DNA of 64,000 bases from CAZTTH01 sp964615975 (GCA_964615975.1 CAZTTH010000009.1:1-64000), one strand, 5' to 3'. Counted from the first letter of the stretch, positions 38,964-48,953 are shown. The notes: generated from the letters alone by a model not told the origin. Program-made: numbers and translations.

Positions 38964-40508
38964 ATGAGCAATCCTTTCCAACAACAACTCGAACAACTGG
39001 AAGAATCATATTCGTCCCGCGCGCTTCCTGAAGCGGAATACAAACAGCAGAAATGGGAATTATTGCTGGCCTGTAAAGCACAAAATCAGATGTTGCAGCC
39101 AGTTAATAAAACCAAAAACAAGTCTGAGATTCAGGACTCGTTGGGAAACCCCTTTTGTTATATCCCCAGCGGACCGTTCATCTTTGGGGATGCCAGTGAA
39201 TACGCTGAATTGCCTGCCGGTATTTATATCGCCAAATATCCGGTGACGGTTAAAGAGTTTTTGACCTTTGTGACCAAATCCGGGTGGAATTATCCTCAGG
39301 AGGAAATCGAGCAACTGCGCCTGGTATCTCCCGAAGACAATTGTCCGGTTTCCCACATCAGTTGGTTGGATGCGAAGGAATATTGTCGCTGGTTGCGAAA
39401 AAAAACCTTTGAATATTACAGTCTTCCCAGTGAGTTGGAATGGGAGATTGCCGCCCGCGGAATCGATGGACGGATGTTTCCGTGGGGGTATGAACAACCC
39501 GATCCTCACGTCGCCTGCTTCCATCATAGCGATTCGATTGATAGCACCGTCGCGATTGGATCCTATCCGATGAACAAAAGTCCATTCGGATGTATGGATA
39601 TGGCGGGTAATGTCTGGGAATGGTGTGTCGATGAGATCGAAGATCCCCGCAATCCTCATATCCTGCGGGGCGGTTCCTGGTGCAATCAAATCGAATTTAC
39701 TAATTGCATCTCACGCACCTTCGCATATCCCCCTGAAAAACGTGTCGACTATGGCGGTTTCAGGTTGCTTTATTTACCGAATAATCTATTGGCTGAGTAT
39801 AAAAAACAGATGGAAGTAGACAACGCTGCGCCGCGAAAAGCTTCATTGAAAGTCATCAGCGCGGCGCCGGTGAGCGCCACGGTTACTCCAGATCAAGCCG
39901 ATGTCGATGAAGCAGGAAAGCCGACATTGAAAAAAATCGCAACAGCACCGGTCGACATGCCGGCAGCTTCGGCAGGAGCCTCAGCGCCAAATATCAAGGC
40001 ATCTCATTTCCCCACATTCCCTGGAAGAGAGAAACAATCAACACCAGCACGGCCAAGTTCTGGAGCAAGGCGATCAGCTGGAGTCGCGCCCTTGTCGAAA
40101 GCATCTCTGGAAGAGATGGGGATAAAATTCAGGAAAAAGGGAGATCCGGAACCTGCGCCCCGGACCGGATCGACGATGACAATGAAAAGCGCGGCGTCCG
40201 ACTTAGAGTTTATTGAAGACGATCCCCTGGCCAATGCCATTGGAGAGGATGCCCAAAAATTATTGCGCTCGAAAGGAAGTGTTAAAAGACCCGGGGCCTC
40301 TGATAATGATTTATCAGACCCGGCCTTTAGTGATGATCCTACCCAGGCTTCATTTTCGTCATTATCGGAGAGCTTTATTCCCGGATATCGGCAACCCTCT
40401 TTTGATCCCCCAAAAATGACCACTCTAACCTATGCATTGGCAGTCATCTGGAGTGTGCTTATCTTTATGTTGTTCACCATCATGGTATACAAAGCGATTG
40501 TTTCCTAA
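38964..40508 (+). CDS. Tail-anchored FGE/SUMF1-fold protein
   Basis: 514 aa. An N-terminal short helix resembling a SHOCT-like motif (LEQLEESYSSRALPEAEY) is followed by a formylglycine-generating-enzyme-fold domain (about 50-270): YIPSGPFIFG, YPVTVKEF, LPSELEWEIAARG, MAGNVWEWC, LRGGSW and YGGFRLLY. The two cysteines of true FGE (spaced C-x4-C near RGGSY) are not in the right pattern, so it is probably not a sulfatase maturase. A long Ala/Ser/Pro-rich linker leads to one TM at the very C-terminus (about 486-511). With no signal peptide, the fold likely faces the cytosol. Confidence 0.85.
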   Translation: MSNPFQQQLEQLEESYSSRALPEAEYKQQKWELLLACKAQNQMLQPVNKTKNKSEIQDSLGNPFCYIPSGPFIFGDASEYAELPAGIYIAKYPVTVKEFLTFVTKSGWNYPQEEIEQLRLVSPEDNCPVSHISWLDAKEYCRWLRKKTFEYYSLPSELEWEIAARGIDGRMFPWGYEQPDPHVACFHHSDSIDSTVAIGSYPMNKSPFGCMDMAGNVWEWCVDEIEDPRNPHILRGGSWCNQIEFTNCISRTFAYPPEKRVDYGGFRLLYLPNNLLAEYKKQMEVDNAAPRKASLKVISAAPVSATVTPDQADVDEAGKPTLKKIATAPVDMPAASAGASAPNIKASHFPTFPGREKQSTPARPSSGARRSAGVAPLSKASLEEMGIKFRKKGDPEPAPRTGSTMTMKSAASDLEFIEDDPLANAIGEDAQKLLRSKGSVKRPGASDNDLSDPAFSDDPTQASFSSLSESFIPGYRQPSFDPPKMTTLTYALAVIWSVLIFMLFTIMVYKAIVS

Positions 40509-40561
40509 ACAGCGCCTTGATAATACCTGCCATATCCGCGTCATGTTCCATATCGGAGTAC

Positions 40562-40593
40562 CGATTATTCAAAGCCCAGCGGTGCAATAATCG
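40562..40593. terminator. Putative bidirectional terminator hairpin
   Basis: CGATTATT (40562-40569) and AATAATCG (40586-40593) are perfect 8-bp arms around a 16-nt loop, placed between two converging genes. AT-rich flanks fit, but there is no clean T run. Confidence 0.4.
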
Positions 40594-40600
40594 TATTATA

Positions 40601-42514
40601 TCAATTGCCAGGCAATGACAGGAGATCGGGGCGAAGTGGTTTTAATTCCAGATTGATTATTTCGTGAGCACGCTTGCTGGTGAGGATAAACTTTGGCACA
40701 TCGCGGAGCCATGACTCCACATATTCCATGGTTTCCCGGGTTTTATAGAGCTGAGGATATTGATGATAAATTTTCCGTTGTTCCAGAAAATTGTTTTTCT
40801 CCACTTCCGCTGCCTGTACCAGATAAGCAGTTTCAGCTTCTGCTCTGCGAATCACCGTGTTGGCTTCATGTTGAACGGCGGCATTGAGCGCAAAGGAATA
40901 TTGTTCGGCCTCTGAACGCGTTCGCCGTGCTGTTTCCCATGAATTGAGAAGTTCATTATAGATGCTGGCAACCGCCGGCGGCGGTTGTAATCGGGCAATT
41001 TCAATGGAGCTGATTTTCACTCCCAATTGCTGATTATCGACAAGGCGCTGGAGGCGTGTTTTCAGCTCCTTGCCATGCAAACTCATCTCCACACTCAATG
41101 CCTTTTGCCACTCTACCGTCAGAAAATATTGAGTGAGTGCCTTGTTGGCAAGATTTACCATGATTTGATATGGATCTTGATGCTGAAGATAATAATCAAT
41201 GGGATCATCTATGACACCATAAAGGTAGAAGCCGGCAGACAAAAGATTCAGATTTGCAGTTGCTGAGGTCGCGGTGATATTACCAGTGGAAGAAGTGGAT
41301 GACGGGGGAGAAGGAGAGAGATAAAGTTTGGCGTTATATTGGACATTGCTCCATAAATCCACGGCCACTTTATTCTCATCATCAATTGATTGAGGGGGAG
41401 CGGATGTCTCGGTGTCAACAGTCAGACCGCCAAAGGGTACCATCAATATTCGTGATGCTTGAACCCGATATACGCGCTTGAAAGGATACGGGGGTTTAAT
41501 ATGCAGACCTGGCGCGAGGAGTTTGGGAGTAGAATGGTTGCCAGACTGCAGTATACCCACTTCATCATGAGGAATGAATACCAAGCTCGTCAATAACCAC
41601 AAACTGACACACTGGATGACCAGAAAGGGGATCACAATTTTCCGCAGCGCCTGTAACAGCGATGTGTCGGAGAGACGAAAGCCGAATTGGTATTCAACGA
41701 TCTCCATAAAACCAGAAACAATTCCGCGCGGCTGACTGAATAAGGCGAGAAAACGACTTTCATAAACAGGAACAAAAATTTGTTTCCCGGTCTGTGGCCG
41801 GTAAAACTCCATTAGCCATGTAACGATTCTCTCCCCCGCCAAAAGCAGCGCCAAAATGCAGAGGCACCAGGTATACCAAGTTGCGGCCACCGGCAGTCGC
41901 CAATAATACAATAAGGCGATGAGACCTCCGATCGAGAGGAAAATTGAATTGGCGATCATCGTCCCACACAGCGGGCGAAGATAACCGCCATTAGGAAGAT
42001 ACGCGAGAGCGGAACAATATTTGCCCAAGAGAAAGAGAATGATGGCAACGGAAAACATCACTCCCGCGACCACCAACATCGGACTCAGGTCTTTGGCCAG
42101 GATGAGATGATCATGGGTTTTCTCATTGTGTATTACCCAGACAGCCAAACATATTTCAGTGATCGTAATAACATTGAGTATGATCGGGAGAATATATTTA
42201 TTGAATTGTTTCTGGGTTTGTTGGTATTGACCGACGGACGCGGCTTCCGAATGAAACAAACGGCGCGAATCACCCGCCAACTTTTCAATCTCAGCTCGTT
42301 CCTCCACACAATGACGCTGAAGTCTCAAATGCGCTCCGGAAAGCATATTAACGAATGCGGCCAGCAGGAGCAAATTGCCGCATTGTTGAACAAAATGTCC
42401 GGAGATTGCCATGCCTTCCAGAGACTGGCTGAAAAGGAGAAAGAATAGGGCCGCGACCATCTGCAGCATCACCCCAATCCAGATGATCTTTTCCTGAAAC
42501 TTATAGGTGTTCAT
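40601..42514 (-). CDS. Multi-TM SPFH/HflK-like membrane protein
   Basis: 637 aa. The N-terminal half holds about six membrane helices (from residue 13 to about 235) and another near 295-315. Residues about 320-590 form the SPFH/HflK domain: VGILQSGNHSTPKLLAPGLH, YPFKRVYRVQASRI, LANKALTQYF, then a coiled region rich in A/E (RSEAEQYSFALNAAVQ). The fold matches HflK-type protease modulators but the N-terminal membrane block is extra. Its ATG overlaps the stop of the preceding permease gene by 4 bp, so the two are translated together. No HflC is present. Confidence 0.88.
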   Translation of the reverse strand: MNTYKFQEKIIWIGVMLQMVAALFFLLFSQSLEGMAISGHFVQQCGNLLLLAAFVNMLSGAHLRLQRHCVEERAEIEKLAGDSRRLFHSEAASVGQYQQTQKQFNKYILPIILNVITITEICLAVWVIHNEKTHDHLILAKDLSPMLVVAGVMFSVAIILFLLGKYCSALAYLPNGGYLRPLCGTMIANSIFLSIGGLIALLYYWRLPVAATWYTWCLCILALLLAGERIVTWLMEFYRPQTGKQIFVPVYESRFLALFSQPRGIVSGFMEIVEYQFGFRLSDTSLLQALRKIVIPFLVIQCVSLWLLTSLVFIPHDEVGILQSGNHSTPKLLAPGLHIKPPYPFKRVYRVQASRILMVPFGGLTVDTETSAPPQSIDDENKVAVDLWSNVQYNAKLYLSPSPPSSTSSTGNITATSATANLNLLSAGFYLYGVIDDPIDYYLQHQDPYQIMVNLANKALTQYFLTVEWQKALSVEMSLHGKELKTRLQRLVDNQQLGVKISSIEIARLQPPPAVASIYNELLNSWETARRTRSEAEQYSFALNAAVQHEANTVIRRAEAETAYLVQAAEVEKNNFLEQRKIYHQYPQLYKTRETMEYVESWLRDVPKFILTSKRAHEIINLELKPLRPDLLSLPGN

Positions 42515-43458
42515 AGTACTGTTTGACTTTCCATACGATCATATATGATCACCGCCACAATTAAATAAACGGTTAAAAATAAGAGCGATTGCGCCCCTGA
42601 ATAAAAATAGTAGGATCCGGGAATGGATAGATTATCACCGATCCGATCAGACATCCAATAAAGTTGCCAGTTGGGAAGCACTGCTTTTACGATTTGACGC
42701 AACATTTCGAATGGCATTGACAAATTGATCAGGTAATCTGAAATCAAACCGAAGAGAAAAATTGACAACCCCGCAGCCAGAACCAGCGCCGAATCGGCGA
42801 CAACCGCAATCGGCAGCATGATTCCTGAAAATGCAATCAACCCAAATAACAGAATGATACCCGCATTAAATCCTGGCCAGTCGAAACCTTCCAATCCGAT
42901 GATAAATAAGCGAATGACAAATACCGCAATCAGCAAGCCGGCAACAAGCAGATTGCTGTAAAATCCATACGAGCCTCCCCAAAGGTAGTGGCGCAATGCC
43001 CCTGCGGTTAATCCCACCAGCAATGTCAAGATCAAGCAAATCAGGCTTTGTTGATTTAGATAATCGCTTTCAGCAGCAATTTCAGAGATCCAAAGATAGA
43101 CGATCAAGCCAGTAAAATATAACAAAATCAAGCTCATAATGATCCCCAGCCATTTGCCGAGAATGGCACAAAATGCCCCCACAGGTCGGCTTCTTAATAC
43201 CGCTCCTCCTCCCTGTCGAATATCATCCGTTATTACTCTTATGGAGCTGTAAGTCAGAGTCAGACAACCGAGCAAAAACAACAGTGCCAGGGATTGATCT
43301 CGCAGCATTCTCATATGTTCATGAGTGGTAAACCCGGGAAGTACGCCGAGCAATAACTCGACCACCACCATCGCGATGAAGAGCACTTGATAAAACGGAT
43401 CTGCAATGGTAATGCGAAAAGCATGGTTGGTGATGGCGATCAAGCGCTTGATCCACAT
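42511..43458 (-). CDS. ABC-2-type (NosY-like) membrane permease without ATPase
   Basis: 315 aa from ATG 43458, where AAAGGA lies 8 nt upstream; a longer frame from 43563 would overlap the Fur-family gene. Six or more TM helices. ITDDIRQGGGAVLRSRPVGAFCAILGKWLG matches the ABC-2 permease region between TM2 and TM3. No ABC ATPase gene is in the cluster, which is unusual; the ATPase may be encoded elsewhere or the protein may work differently. It sits between a Fur-family regulator and the SPFH gene. Confidence 0.75.
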   Translation of the reverse strand: MWIKRLIAITNHAFRITIADPFYQVLFIAMVVVELLLGVLPGFTTHEHMRMLRDQSLALLFLLGCLTLTYSSIRVITDDIRQGGGAVLRSRPVGAFCAILGKWLGIIMSLILLYFTGLIVYLWISEIAAESDYLNQQSLICLILTLLVGLTAGALRHYLWGGSYGFYSNLLVAGLLIAVFVIRLFIIGLEGFDWPGFNAGIILLFGLIAFSGIMLPIAVVADSALVLAAGLSIFLFGLISDYLINLSMPFEMLRQIVKAVLPNWQLYWMSDRIGDNLSIPGSYYFYSGAQSLLFLTVYLIVAVIIYDRMESQTVL

Positions 43459-43498
43459 GGTGTGTTTATCCTTTTTTTCATTTGCTCCGGGGTTACTT

Positions 43499-44014
43499 TT
43501 ATATTGAAATCCCGCCCGCAGTCCCATCATTGGAAACCGTACACAGAGAACATGTGCCATCAATTTGGATGAGATGATCCCGCGGCATGAATTTTTGTTC
43601 TGACTTCAGGTACCACAATAATGGCGCTGAGATTTCATTGGGTATATGGATTTCCTCCGATTGATCACATGCGGTGCAATGAATCAGTAAATGGAAGACA
43701 TTGCGGCATTCCAGATGGGTACAGGCAATATAGCTTCCCGAGGGAAATACCTGATGAATCAAACCGTGTTTTTGCAGGATTTCCAATATTCGGTATACTG
43801 AAACCTGATCGATGGTCGACAATGAAGAATCGCGACTGATTGCTTCCTGAATTTCACGAGGATTGAGGGCTAGCGGGGAAATAGCCAGACAATGTATGAC
43901 TGCCAGTCGGGGTTGGGTGATTTTGGCTCCCGCTCGCCGCAGTATGTCTTTACATAAAGCGATATAATCAATGTTGATTTCGCCTGAATGACATTTTAAA
44001 TCCGCTTGCGGCAT
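43499..44014 (-). CDS. Fur-family metal-dependent transcriptional regulator
   Basis: 171 aa. N-terminal winged helix (about 20-90) with SVYRILEILQKHGLI. The C-terminal part has two Cys pairs: IHCTAC and GTCSLC, the structural Zn sites of Fur/Zur/PerR. The typical HHDH pattern for iron sensing is not clear, so the metal is uncertain, with Zur-like possible. It is 6 bp downstream of the REC-DUF4388 gene and 40 bp upstream of the permease start, consistent with autoregulation of this cluster. Confidence 0.9.
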   Translation of the reverse strand: MPQADLKCHSGEINIDYIALCKDILRRAGAKITQPRLAVIHCLAISPLALNPREIQEAISRDSSLSTIDQVSVYRILEILQKHGLIHQVFPSGSYIACTHLECRNVFHLLIHCTACDQSEEIHIPNEISAPLLWYLKSEQKFMPRDHLIQIDGTCSLCTVSNDGTAGGISI

Positions 44015-44020
44015 TATGAC

Positions 44021-46078
44021 TTATTTTTTTCGCACAGATTTGATAAAATCATCGATGTCGAATTGATCGTCGTCCGAACTCAAAATTTTATCGATAAGCC
44101 CCTGATTGATTTTACTCTCATCTTCAGTATCGGAAATGGGGATCAACTCGTCATCAATGAACATGCTGGTTTTTAGTTGTTCCTGATGGAATTGTTCGGT
44201 AGCATCTTTTATGGGTTCTGATTCTATCTGGAGGCGAATATTGCTTTTAGCTTCACGTTCCCGCACCTGAGTTCTTTCCAAACTGTGGATACCGCTTCCA
44301 TGCTTGTCCTTGGTTGGTGTTGGCTGCGTCTTCTTCATGGGGGGGGGCTTGGCAGGAGGAGTGCCGTGAGCCTGGATGACGCTATCGAAAAGTAAGAGCA
44401 GCAAATCACGGCAATAATCCATTAAATCAGGTCTGATCTGTGCGATCGGCACTTCATTAGGCAAATCCAGTGAATGCGCGAGATGATCAAGACAATCCGG
44501 TATCGTTAAACTGGTTTTACAGACCGGACATTCCCCCATTGAACCGGCCATTTCCATATCCACAGCCAGTAAATAGCCGCAACCGGTGCAATCCATGTGG
44601 AATTCACAGAGACCATTGTTTCCCGGCACTTGGGGAACGACAAAATAATAAACCCCTTTAAATCGTTGCCAGATGAGCCGGATTTGTTGTCGAACTTCAG
44701 CTGTCGTCTTTTTATCCTGGGACGAAGTGAGAAAAATCGCCGCGTGAGTTTCTCCGAGGTATTCATTCAAGCTATACTGAATCAACTTATCAAAACTGGG
44801 AGGAAGTTGTTGAATATCAATTATTTCCTTCGCGGAGAAATAAATCCGGGTGCTGACAATGCCTTTCCGGTGCTTGAGAATCAATGGCTTTGACTGAGAC
44901 ATATGGGTGGACAATGCACTCAAGGATTGCACAAACAAATTGACATGGTCGAGATTATCTCCAGCGATGAGAATCTTGGGGGCTGGCGCCATGAAATCCT
45001 TACCTCCATAAGGCAGGTTGTCAGGAAGCCGTGCCAGCGGAAATTTGACCTCGGACAATAATTTTCGTATGCGATTGAAGCGGTCAAGAAATATTTGCGA
45101 CCCTCGGTATGCACTATAAACGGTGTATGTATGACTGGAAAAAGGTGGCGCATCAATGGTCAGGTAACCTTGGTCAAGCAAAGAATGCAATAACATCGTC
45201 CCCTTACGCTGTGTGGTTTTGACCGTTGATAGGATATCCTCTTTGGAATAGCCGTGGAGAGCCAGTTCGTAGATGGATTTTTGCAAAGGATCGACATCAG
45301 GTTTAAGGTTTAGCTTGGTGGCAATCAGCATGGCTTTATTGTCAGGCATGGCGCGCTGCACTTCGCGATATTCGTCGACATCGACGATGCAGTTCATGAC
45401 TGAGCCAGTCGCCTCCTGATTGAATATTATCTCAGATTCTTCCAGCTCGCATTCAACAAATGTGACCTGGGCCGAATCCCATGAAAGCACTTCGGTAATC
45501 GCTTCCATGGCATCACAAAATGGGGCAATAGCATTGACCAGTCGACCTTCCTTGAGATATAAAATCCCCAATTTGTCATCCTTGCGTTTGATATTAAGTT
45601 TACCCGTTTTGATATCGGCCTCGAGATACTGGATGATGCCGGGAAGCTCCCCGGGGCCAATTTGCACTGAGAGAAAGGCTTTTTTGCCTTCTTCCAGATT
45701 TTTCTTAAGAAAACGGTTTATCCGCAGGGCAAATACATCAGGGTGGAAGGGATGTTGAATGAAATCGTCGGCACCCGCCTTGAACGCGGCGATACAATTG
45801 GCAGAATTTTCGGTGTCGTCACCGACAACGACAAAGGGGATTTTATCGTATTTCTTTTCCTTGCGGAACGCGTAACAGAATTCAAATCTTGCAGGCGTTA
45901 AGACTTCAACATCAGCAAGTACCAAATCAATATCTGCTGATGACAATGTTTGAAAAGCCCGCGCCCGTGAGCTGGCAGAACGAAGGGTACACTTCATTTG
46001 TTCAACCAAGGATTTCACGTTGTACTGATTATCCGGATCCTTGGAAACAAACAAGATCGATGATTCTGTGTTGGCCAT
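44021..46078 (-). CDS. Pseudo-receiver + DUF4388 + P-loop-less G-domain-like + zinc-ribbon protein
   Basis: 685 aa. Residues 5-125: receiver domain with D56 kept but the Lys after strand 5 replaced by His109 (IQHPF), so phosphorylation is doubtful. Residues about 136-215: DUF4388 (LSVQIGPGELPGIIQYLEADIKTGKL type). A winged-helix-like region follows. Residues about 366-485 resemble a small GTPase: KILIAGDNLD replaces the GxxxxGK[ST] loop, FSAKEIIDIQ resembles the switch II region, and AAIFLTSSQDK the later strand. Then a CxxC-16-CxxC zinc ribbon (497-520) and an acidic tail. The GTPase reading is tentative. Confidence 0.8.
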   Translation of the reverse strand: MANTESSILFVSKDPDNQYNVKSLVEQMKCTLRSASSRARAFQTLSSADIDLVLADVEVLTPARFEFCYAFRKEKKYDKIPFVVVGDDTENSANCIAAFKAGADDFIQHPFHPDVFALRINRFLKKNLEEGKKAFLSVQIGPGELPGIIQYLEADIKTGKLNIKRKDDKLGILYLKEGRLVNAIAPFCDAMEAITEVLSWDSAQVTFVECELEESEIIFNQEATGSVMNCIVDVDEYREVQRAMPDNKAMLIATKLNLKPDVDPLQKSIYELALHGYSKEDILSTVKTTQRKGTMLLHSLLDQGYLTIDAPPFSSHTYTVYSAYRGSQIFLDRFNRIRKLLSEVKFPLARLPDNLPYGGKDFMAPAPKILIAGDNLDHVNLFVQSLSALSTHMSQSKPLILKHRKGIVSTRIYFSAKEIIDIQQLPPSFDKLIQYSLNEYLGETHAAIFLTSSQDKKTTAEVRQQIRLIWQRFKGVYYFVVPQVPGNNGLCEFHMDCTGCGYLLAVDMEMAGSMGECPVCKTSLTIPDCLDHLAHSLDLPNEVPIAQIRPDLMDYCRDLLLLLFDSVIQAHGTPPAKPPPMKKTQPTPTKDKHGSGIHSLERTQVREREAKSNIRLQIESEPIKDATEQFHQEQLKTSMFIDDELIPISDTEDESKINQGLIDKILSSDDDQFDIDDFIKSVRKK

Positions 46079-46257
46079 AGTTAATCTTAAGAATGGAGTA
46101 AGATAAAATTACCGGCAACGATAGCATGATTTTAAATTAATCGCAATTCTCATCACCGGCTTTAATTTTCTTCACATCCCGTCTTGATGAATAAACTTAA
46201 ACAACAACGTTATGTCAAACAAATCGGCAAGAGGATCATATTCATCGCTAATCACGC

Positions 46258-47097
46258 ATGCGCAATCAATCTGCAAATAAATCACGCAACGAACCGGCTG
46301 CGACAGCCCACAGCAAAACCAGTATCTATCTGTTTCGTCTTGGATTGCGCGTGCTTTTCATCCTGTGTTTCATCTTGCTGTTAGTGCTGGCAAGGAACAG
46401 CCTCTACCGGGTGTTTTATTCTGATAATCCCCAATTCATAGTAAAGAAAGTCGCCGTCAAAATCGTTAAAGGCAATTTTTCCGAAGATCATATCATTAAA
46501 AAACTGAATTTTTCTCTCGGCAAGGTGAATCTCTTTGCCATATCTCCCGGGGAATTACGTCAGGAATTTTTGCGGGATCCCCTGATTCAGGAGATCGAGA
46601 TTCGGCGGATTTTACCGCACACCCTAAGTCTCACCGTGTATGGTCGCACTCCTGTTGCACAGTTGATTAAATCCGGAGAGCGATTGGTGGATGCACTCGG
46701 GATCATTATGGCGCCGGCCAACAAAAGCGAATGGCTGACCCTGCCAGTGATCACTGGGATTGCGAGAATCAACAGTTATAAAACCGGGGAAAAATTAAAC
46801 GACCCCATGCTTCTGGGCGCTCTGCAATTACTGGCTTATAAAGAAATGTTGACCAATAGTTTTTGTCTCAACATTGATTTGATTCAACTCAATGCCAATG
46901 CCAAGGAATATCGCATTTATCTCCATGAACGCAAGGAATGTTTTATCCGCGATCGCGCTATCCTCATCGTCCCTTACGAAGGATACAGGGAAGCGCTCGA
47001 GCGGGCTATGGCAATCATTCACGAACGCATGAAAGCACAACTACCCATAGGTTCGATTGATGTCACCTACCGCAATCGCGTTCCTGTGCTTCCCTGA
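46258..47097 (+). CDS. ftsQ: Cell division protein FtsQ-like (POTRA)
   Basis: 279 aa. Short cytosolic N-terminus, one TM (about 29-46), then a POTRA domain (about 62-135, FIVKKVAVKI to VYGRTPVAQL) and a FtsQ/DivIB-like beta domain. FtsQ recruits FtsL/FtsB in the divisome. It stands alone: no ftsA, ftsZ or mur gene is adjacent. The ddl gene, usually its neighbour, lies 13 kb away on the other strand. Confidence 0.8.
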   Translation: MRNQSANKSRNEPAATAHSKTSIYLFRLGLRVLFILCFILLLVLARNSLYRVFYSDNPQFIVKKVAVKIVKGNFSEDHIIKKLNFSLGKVNLFAISPGELRQEFLRDPLIQEIEIRRILPHTLSLTVYGRTPVAQLIKSGERLVDALGIIMAPANKSEWLTLPVITGIARINSYKTGEKLNDPMLLGALQLLAYKEMLTNSFCLNIDLIQLNANAKEYRIYLHERKECFIRDRAILIVPYEGYREALERAMAIIHERMKAQLPIGSIDVTYRNRVPVLP

Positions 47098-47186
47098 AAA
47101 ATGCCATTTAGTTGCATGTCTTTCAATTCATGAAAACTAAAATCTCATGATGATTGGGGAAACCGGCTGGTGCGCGGATCAACGCA

Positions 47187-48905
47187 TCAGGGAATAACCC
47201 CGGCCGCTCGTATCTTTGCTGCAATCGCATCCAGATTTTCGGCATTGTTTTTCAGTGCCTCACGCCAAAAAAAAATCGCTTTTTCTACCTGATTTAGTGC
47301 GTAGTATATGTCGCCCGCATGATCTAAAATTACCCCATCGATTTTATGGTGCTCTTGTAATCCGATGGTCCGTTCGATATAAAATGCCGCTTTCTTGAAA
47401 TGTCGTTGGCGATAATAGACCCACGCCAGGCTGTCCAAATATGGTGGATAATAGGGATGTAAAGCCAAGGCTTTTTGAATATGATTTTCGGCGCGTTCGA
47501 GATTCATATTCTCATTGGCCAGATAGTATCCGATAAAGTTATTCAACTCGGCATTGTCCGGAAAATGCGCCAATCCCTGCTCTAATAACTCCAAGGTCTT
47601 TTCCCGGTTTTTTAGATGCATATAGGCGGCTGCGACGGTCAGGTAAAACCGGTCATCGAATCCTTGTTGCCCACCGGAAAGCTTTTGATTGCACAGGCTG
47701 TTTAACATCATCAACGCCTCTTCGCTGCGGTTGAGCTCATGATAGATATAGGCTTGCATGATCACGGTAACGTCCTGATCCTGGGGTGACAACTTGTTGT
47801 ATTTCAATGCTTTTTCGGGCTCTTTTGTATCCAGATAAAGATTTGCCAATTCAAATGCAAGTGGCGGATTTGGTTTCAGCCGATAAGCCGATTCAAAAGC
47901 CAGGATAGCATCTTTTAAACGTCGGATGCGCTTGAAAAGTTGTCCTTGACGGATGTGAAAATAGAAATTATAGGGATCAGCGGACGATAAATCCCGCCAG
48001 ATATCCAGGGCCATCTTGTCGGCATTTTTGCTTTCGTAGGATTCAGCCAGCAACACATCCATCTCAGGATTTCCAAGTCCGTGTATACGCAGGTCTTCGA
48101 TAACCGCTATCGCCTGATCAGTAAAATTATTTTCAATCAAAAAAACCAGCAGGGAGATGACTTCATCGGGATTGTCAAGAGTCGTAATTTTGCGATATGC
48201 AGTTGCTGCGCGTTGGGCATGATTGAAAGCAAGCTTGAGAAAATGTTTGCGCTCACGGTCATTGAGATTTTTTCCCATGGTGTTACTTAAACTGTGGTAA
48301 AACAATGCCGCCATGTATTCGACTTCGGGGTTACCTCCTAAATTTTCGGCTAGTGTGGCTTTGGCAAAAAGTTTTTCCGCCTTGCTCAGCTCATTTGTAC
48401 TGAGATAACAAATCGCCAGTTCCTTGAGGATAACTGGATGGGTCAGACCATAGCGTGCGATCAGATTTAAGAGAATGGGTTCGGCAACCTGGAATCGCTG
48501 GTGCTGGATGAGGACGCTGACAGCATATAAATTCAGTTCCAATGCCTGTGGGTTTTCACTGGCAATGCCTGTCAAACGGGAGATCATCAATTCAAATGAT
48601 TGATCGTCAATATAAGTTTCAGGGAATAAGCTCAGTTCACGGCGCAACAATTCAGAGGTCGGATTGTATTGGATGGCGGTCAATAATTCATTAACGATTT
48701 TTGACCATTCGGGTTTTTCATCCAGACGCAAATAATAAGTCCAACCGTAATGAGCCAATGTTTCAATCTCAGCTAAATCGGCAGGATTGAGATATACGCG
48801 TTCATCATCGTTGATCGGGTTATCCTTTTTTTTCCCCCACCAGCTCCATGCTGAAAAGGTTGGGAAGAGTAGATAAATCGATAATAAAAAAACACTTAAT
48901 CTCAT
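47187..48905 (-). CDS. Secreted TPR-repeat protein
   Basis: 572 aa from ATG 48905, where a clean signal peptide begins (MRLSVFLLSIYLLFPTFSA). A longer frame to 49196 would overlap the small ribosomal protein gene, so I reject it. At least eight to ten TPR-like units are visible, e.g. YMHLKNREKTLELLEQGLAH, NPEVEYMAALFYHSL, and YPPYLDSLAWVYYRQRHFKKA. This is a scaffold-type periplasmic or outer-membrane-associated protein similar in type to BamD/PilF-class or tetratricopeptide lipoprotein partners. No lipobox. Confidence 0.88.
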   Translation of the reverse strand: MRLSVFLLSIYLLFPTFSAWSWWGKKKDNPINDDERVYLNPADLAEIETLAHYGWTYYLRLDEKPEWSKIVNELLTAIQYNPTSELLRRELSLFPETYIDDQSFELMISRLTGIASENPQALELNLYAVSVLIQHQRFQVAEPILLNLIARYGLTHPVILKELAICYLSTNELSKAEKLFAKATLAENLGGNPEVEYMAALFYHSLSNTMGKNLNDRERKHFLKLAFNHAQRAATAYRKITTLDNPDEVISLLVFLIENNFTDQAIAVIEDLRIHGLGNPEMDVLLAESYESKNADKMALDIWRDLSSADPYNFYFHIRQGQLFKRIRRLKDAILAFESAYRLKPNPPLAFELANLYLDTKEPEKALKYNKLSPQDQDVTVIMQAYIYHELNRSEEALMMLNSLCNQKLSGGQQGFDDRFYLTVAAAYMHLKNREKTLELLEQGLAHFPDNAELNNFIGYYLANENMNLERAENHIQKALALHPYYPPYLDSLAWVYYRQRHFKKAAFYIERTIGLQEHHKIDGVILDHAGDIYYALNQVEKAIFFWREALKNNAENLDAIAAKIRAAGVIP

Positions 48906-48953
48906 TCGTGCTAGCCTGGTGAAGGAGGAAGCAAGGCAGGAAATCAGGCCATT

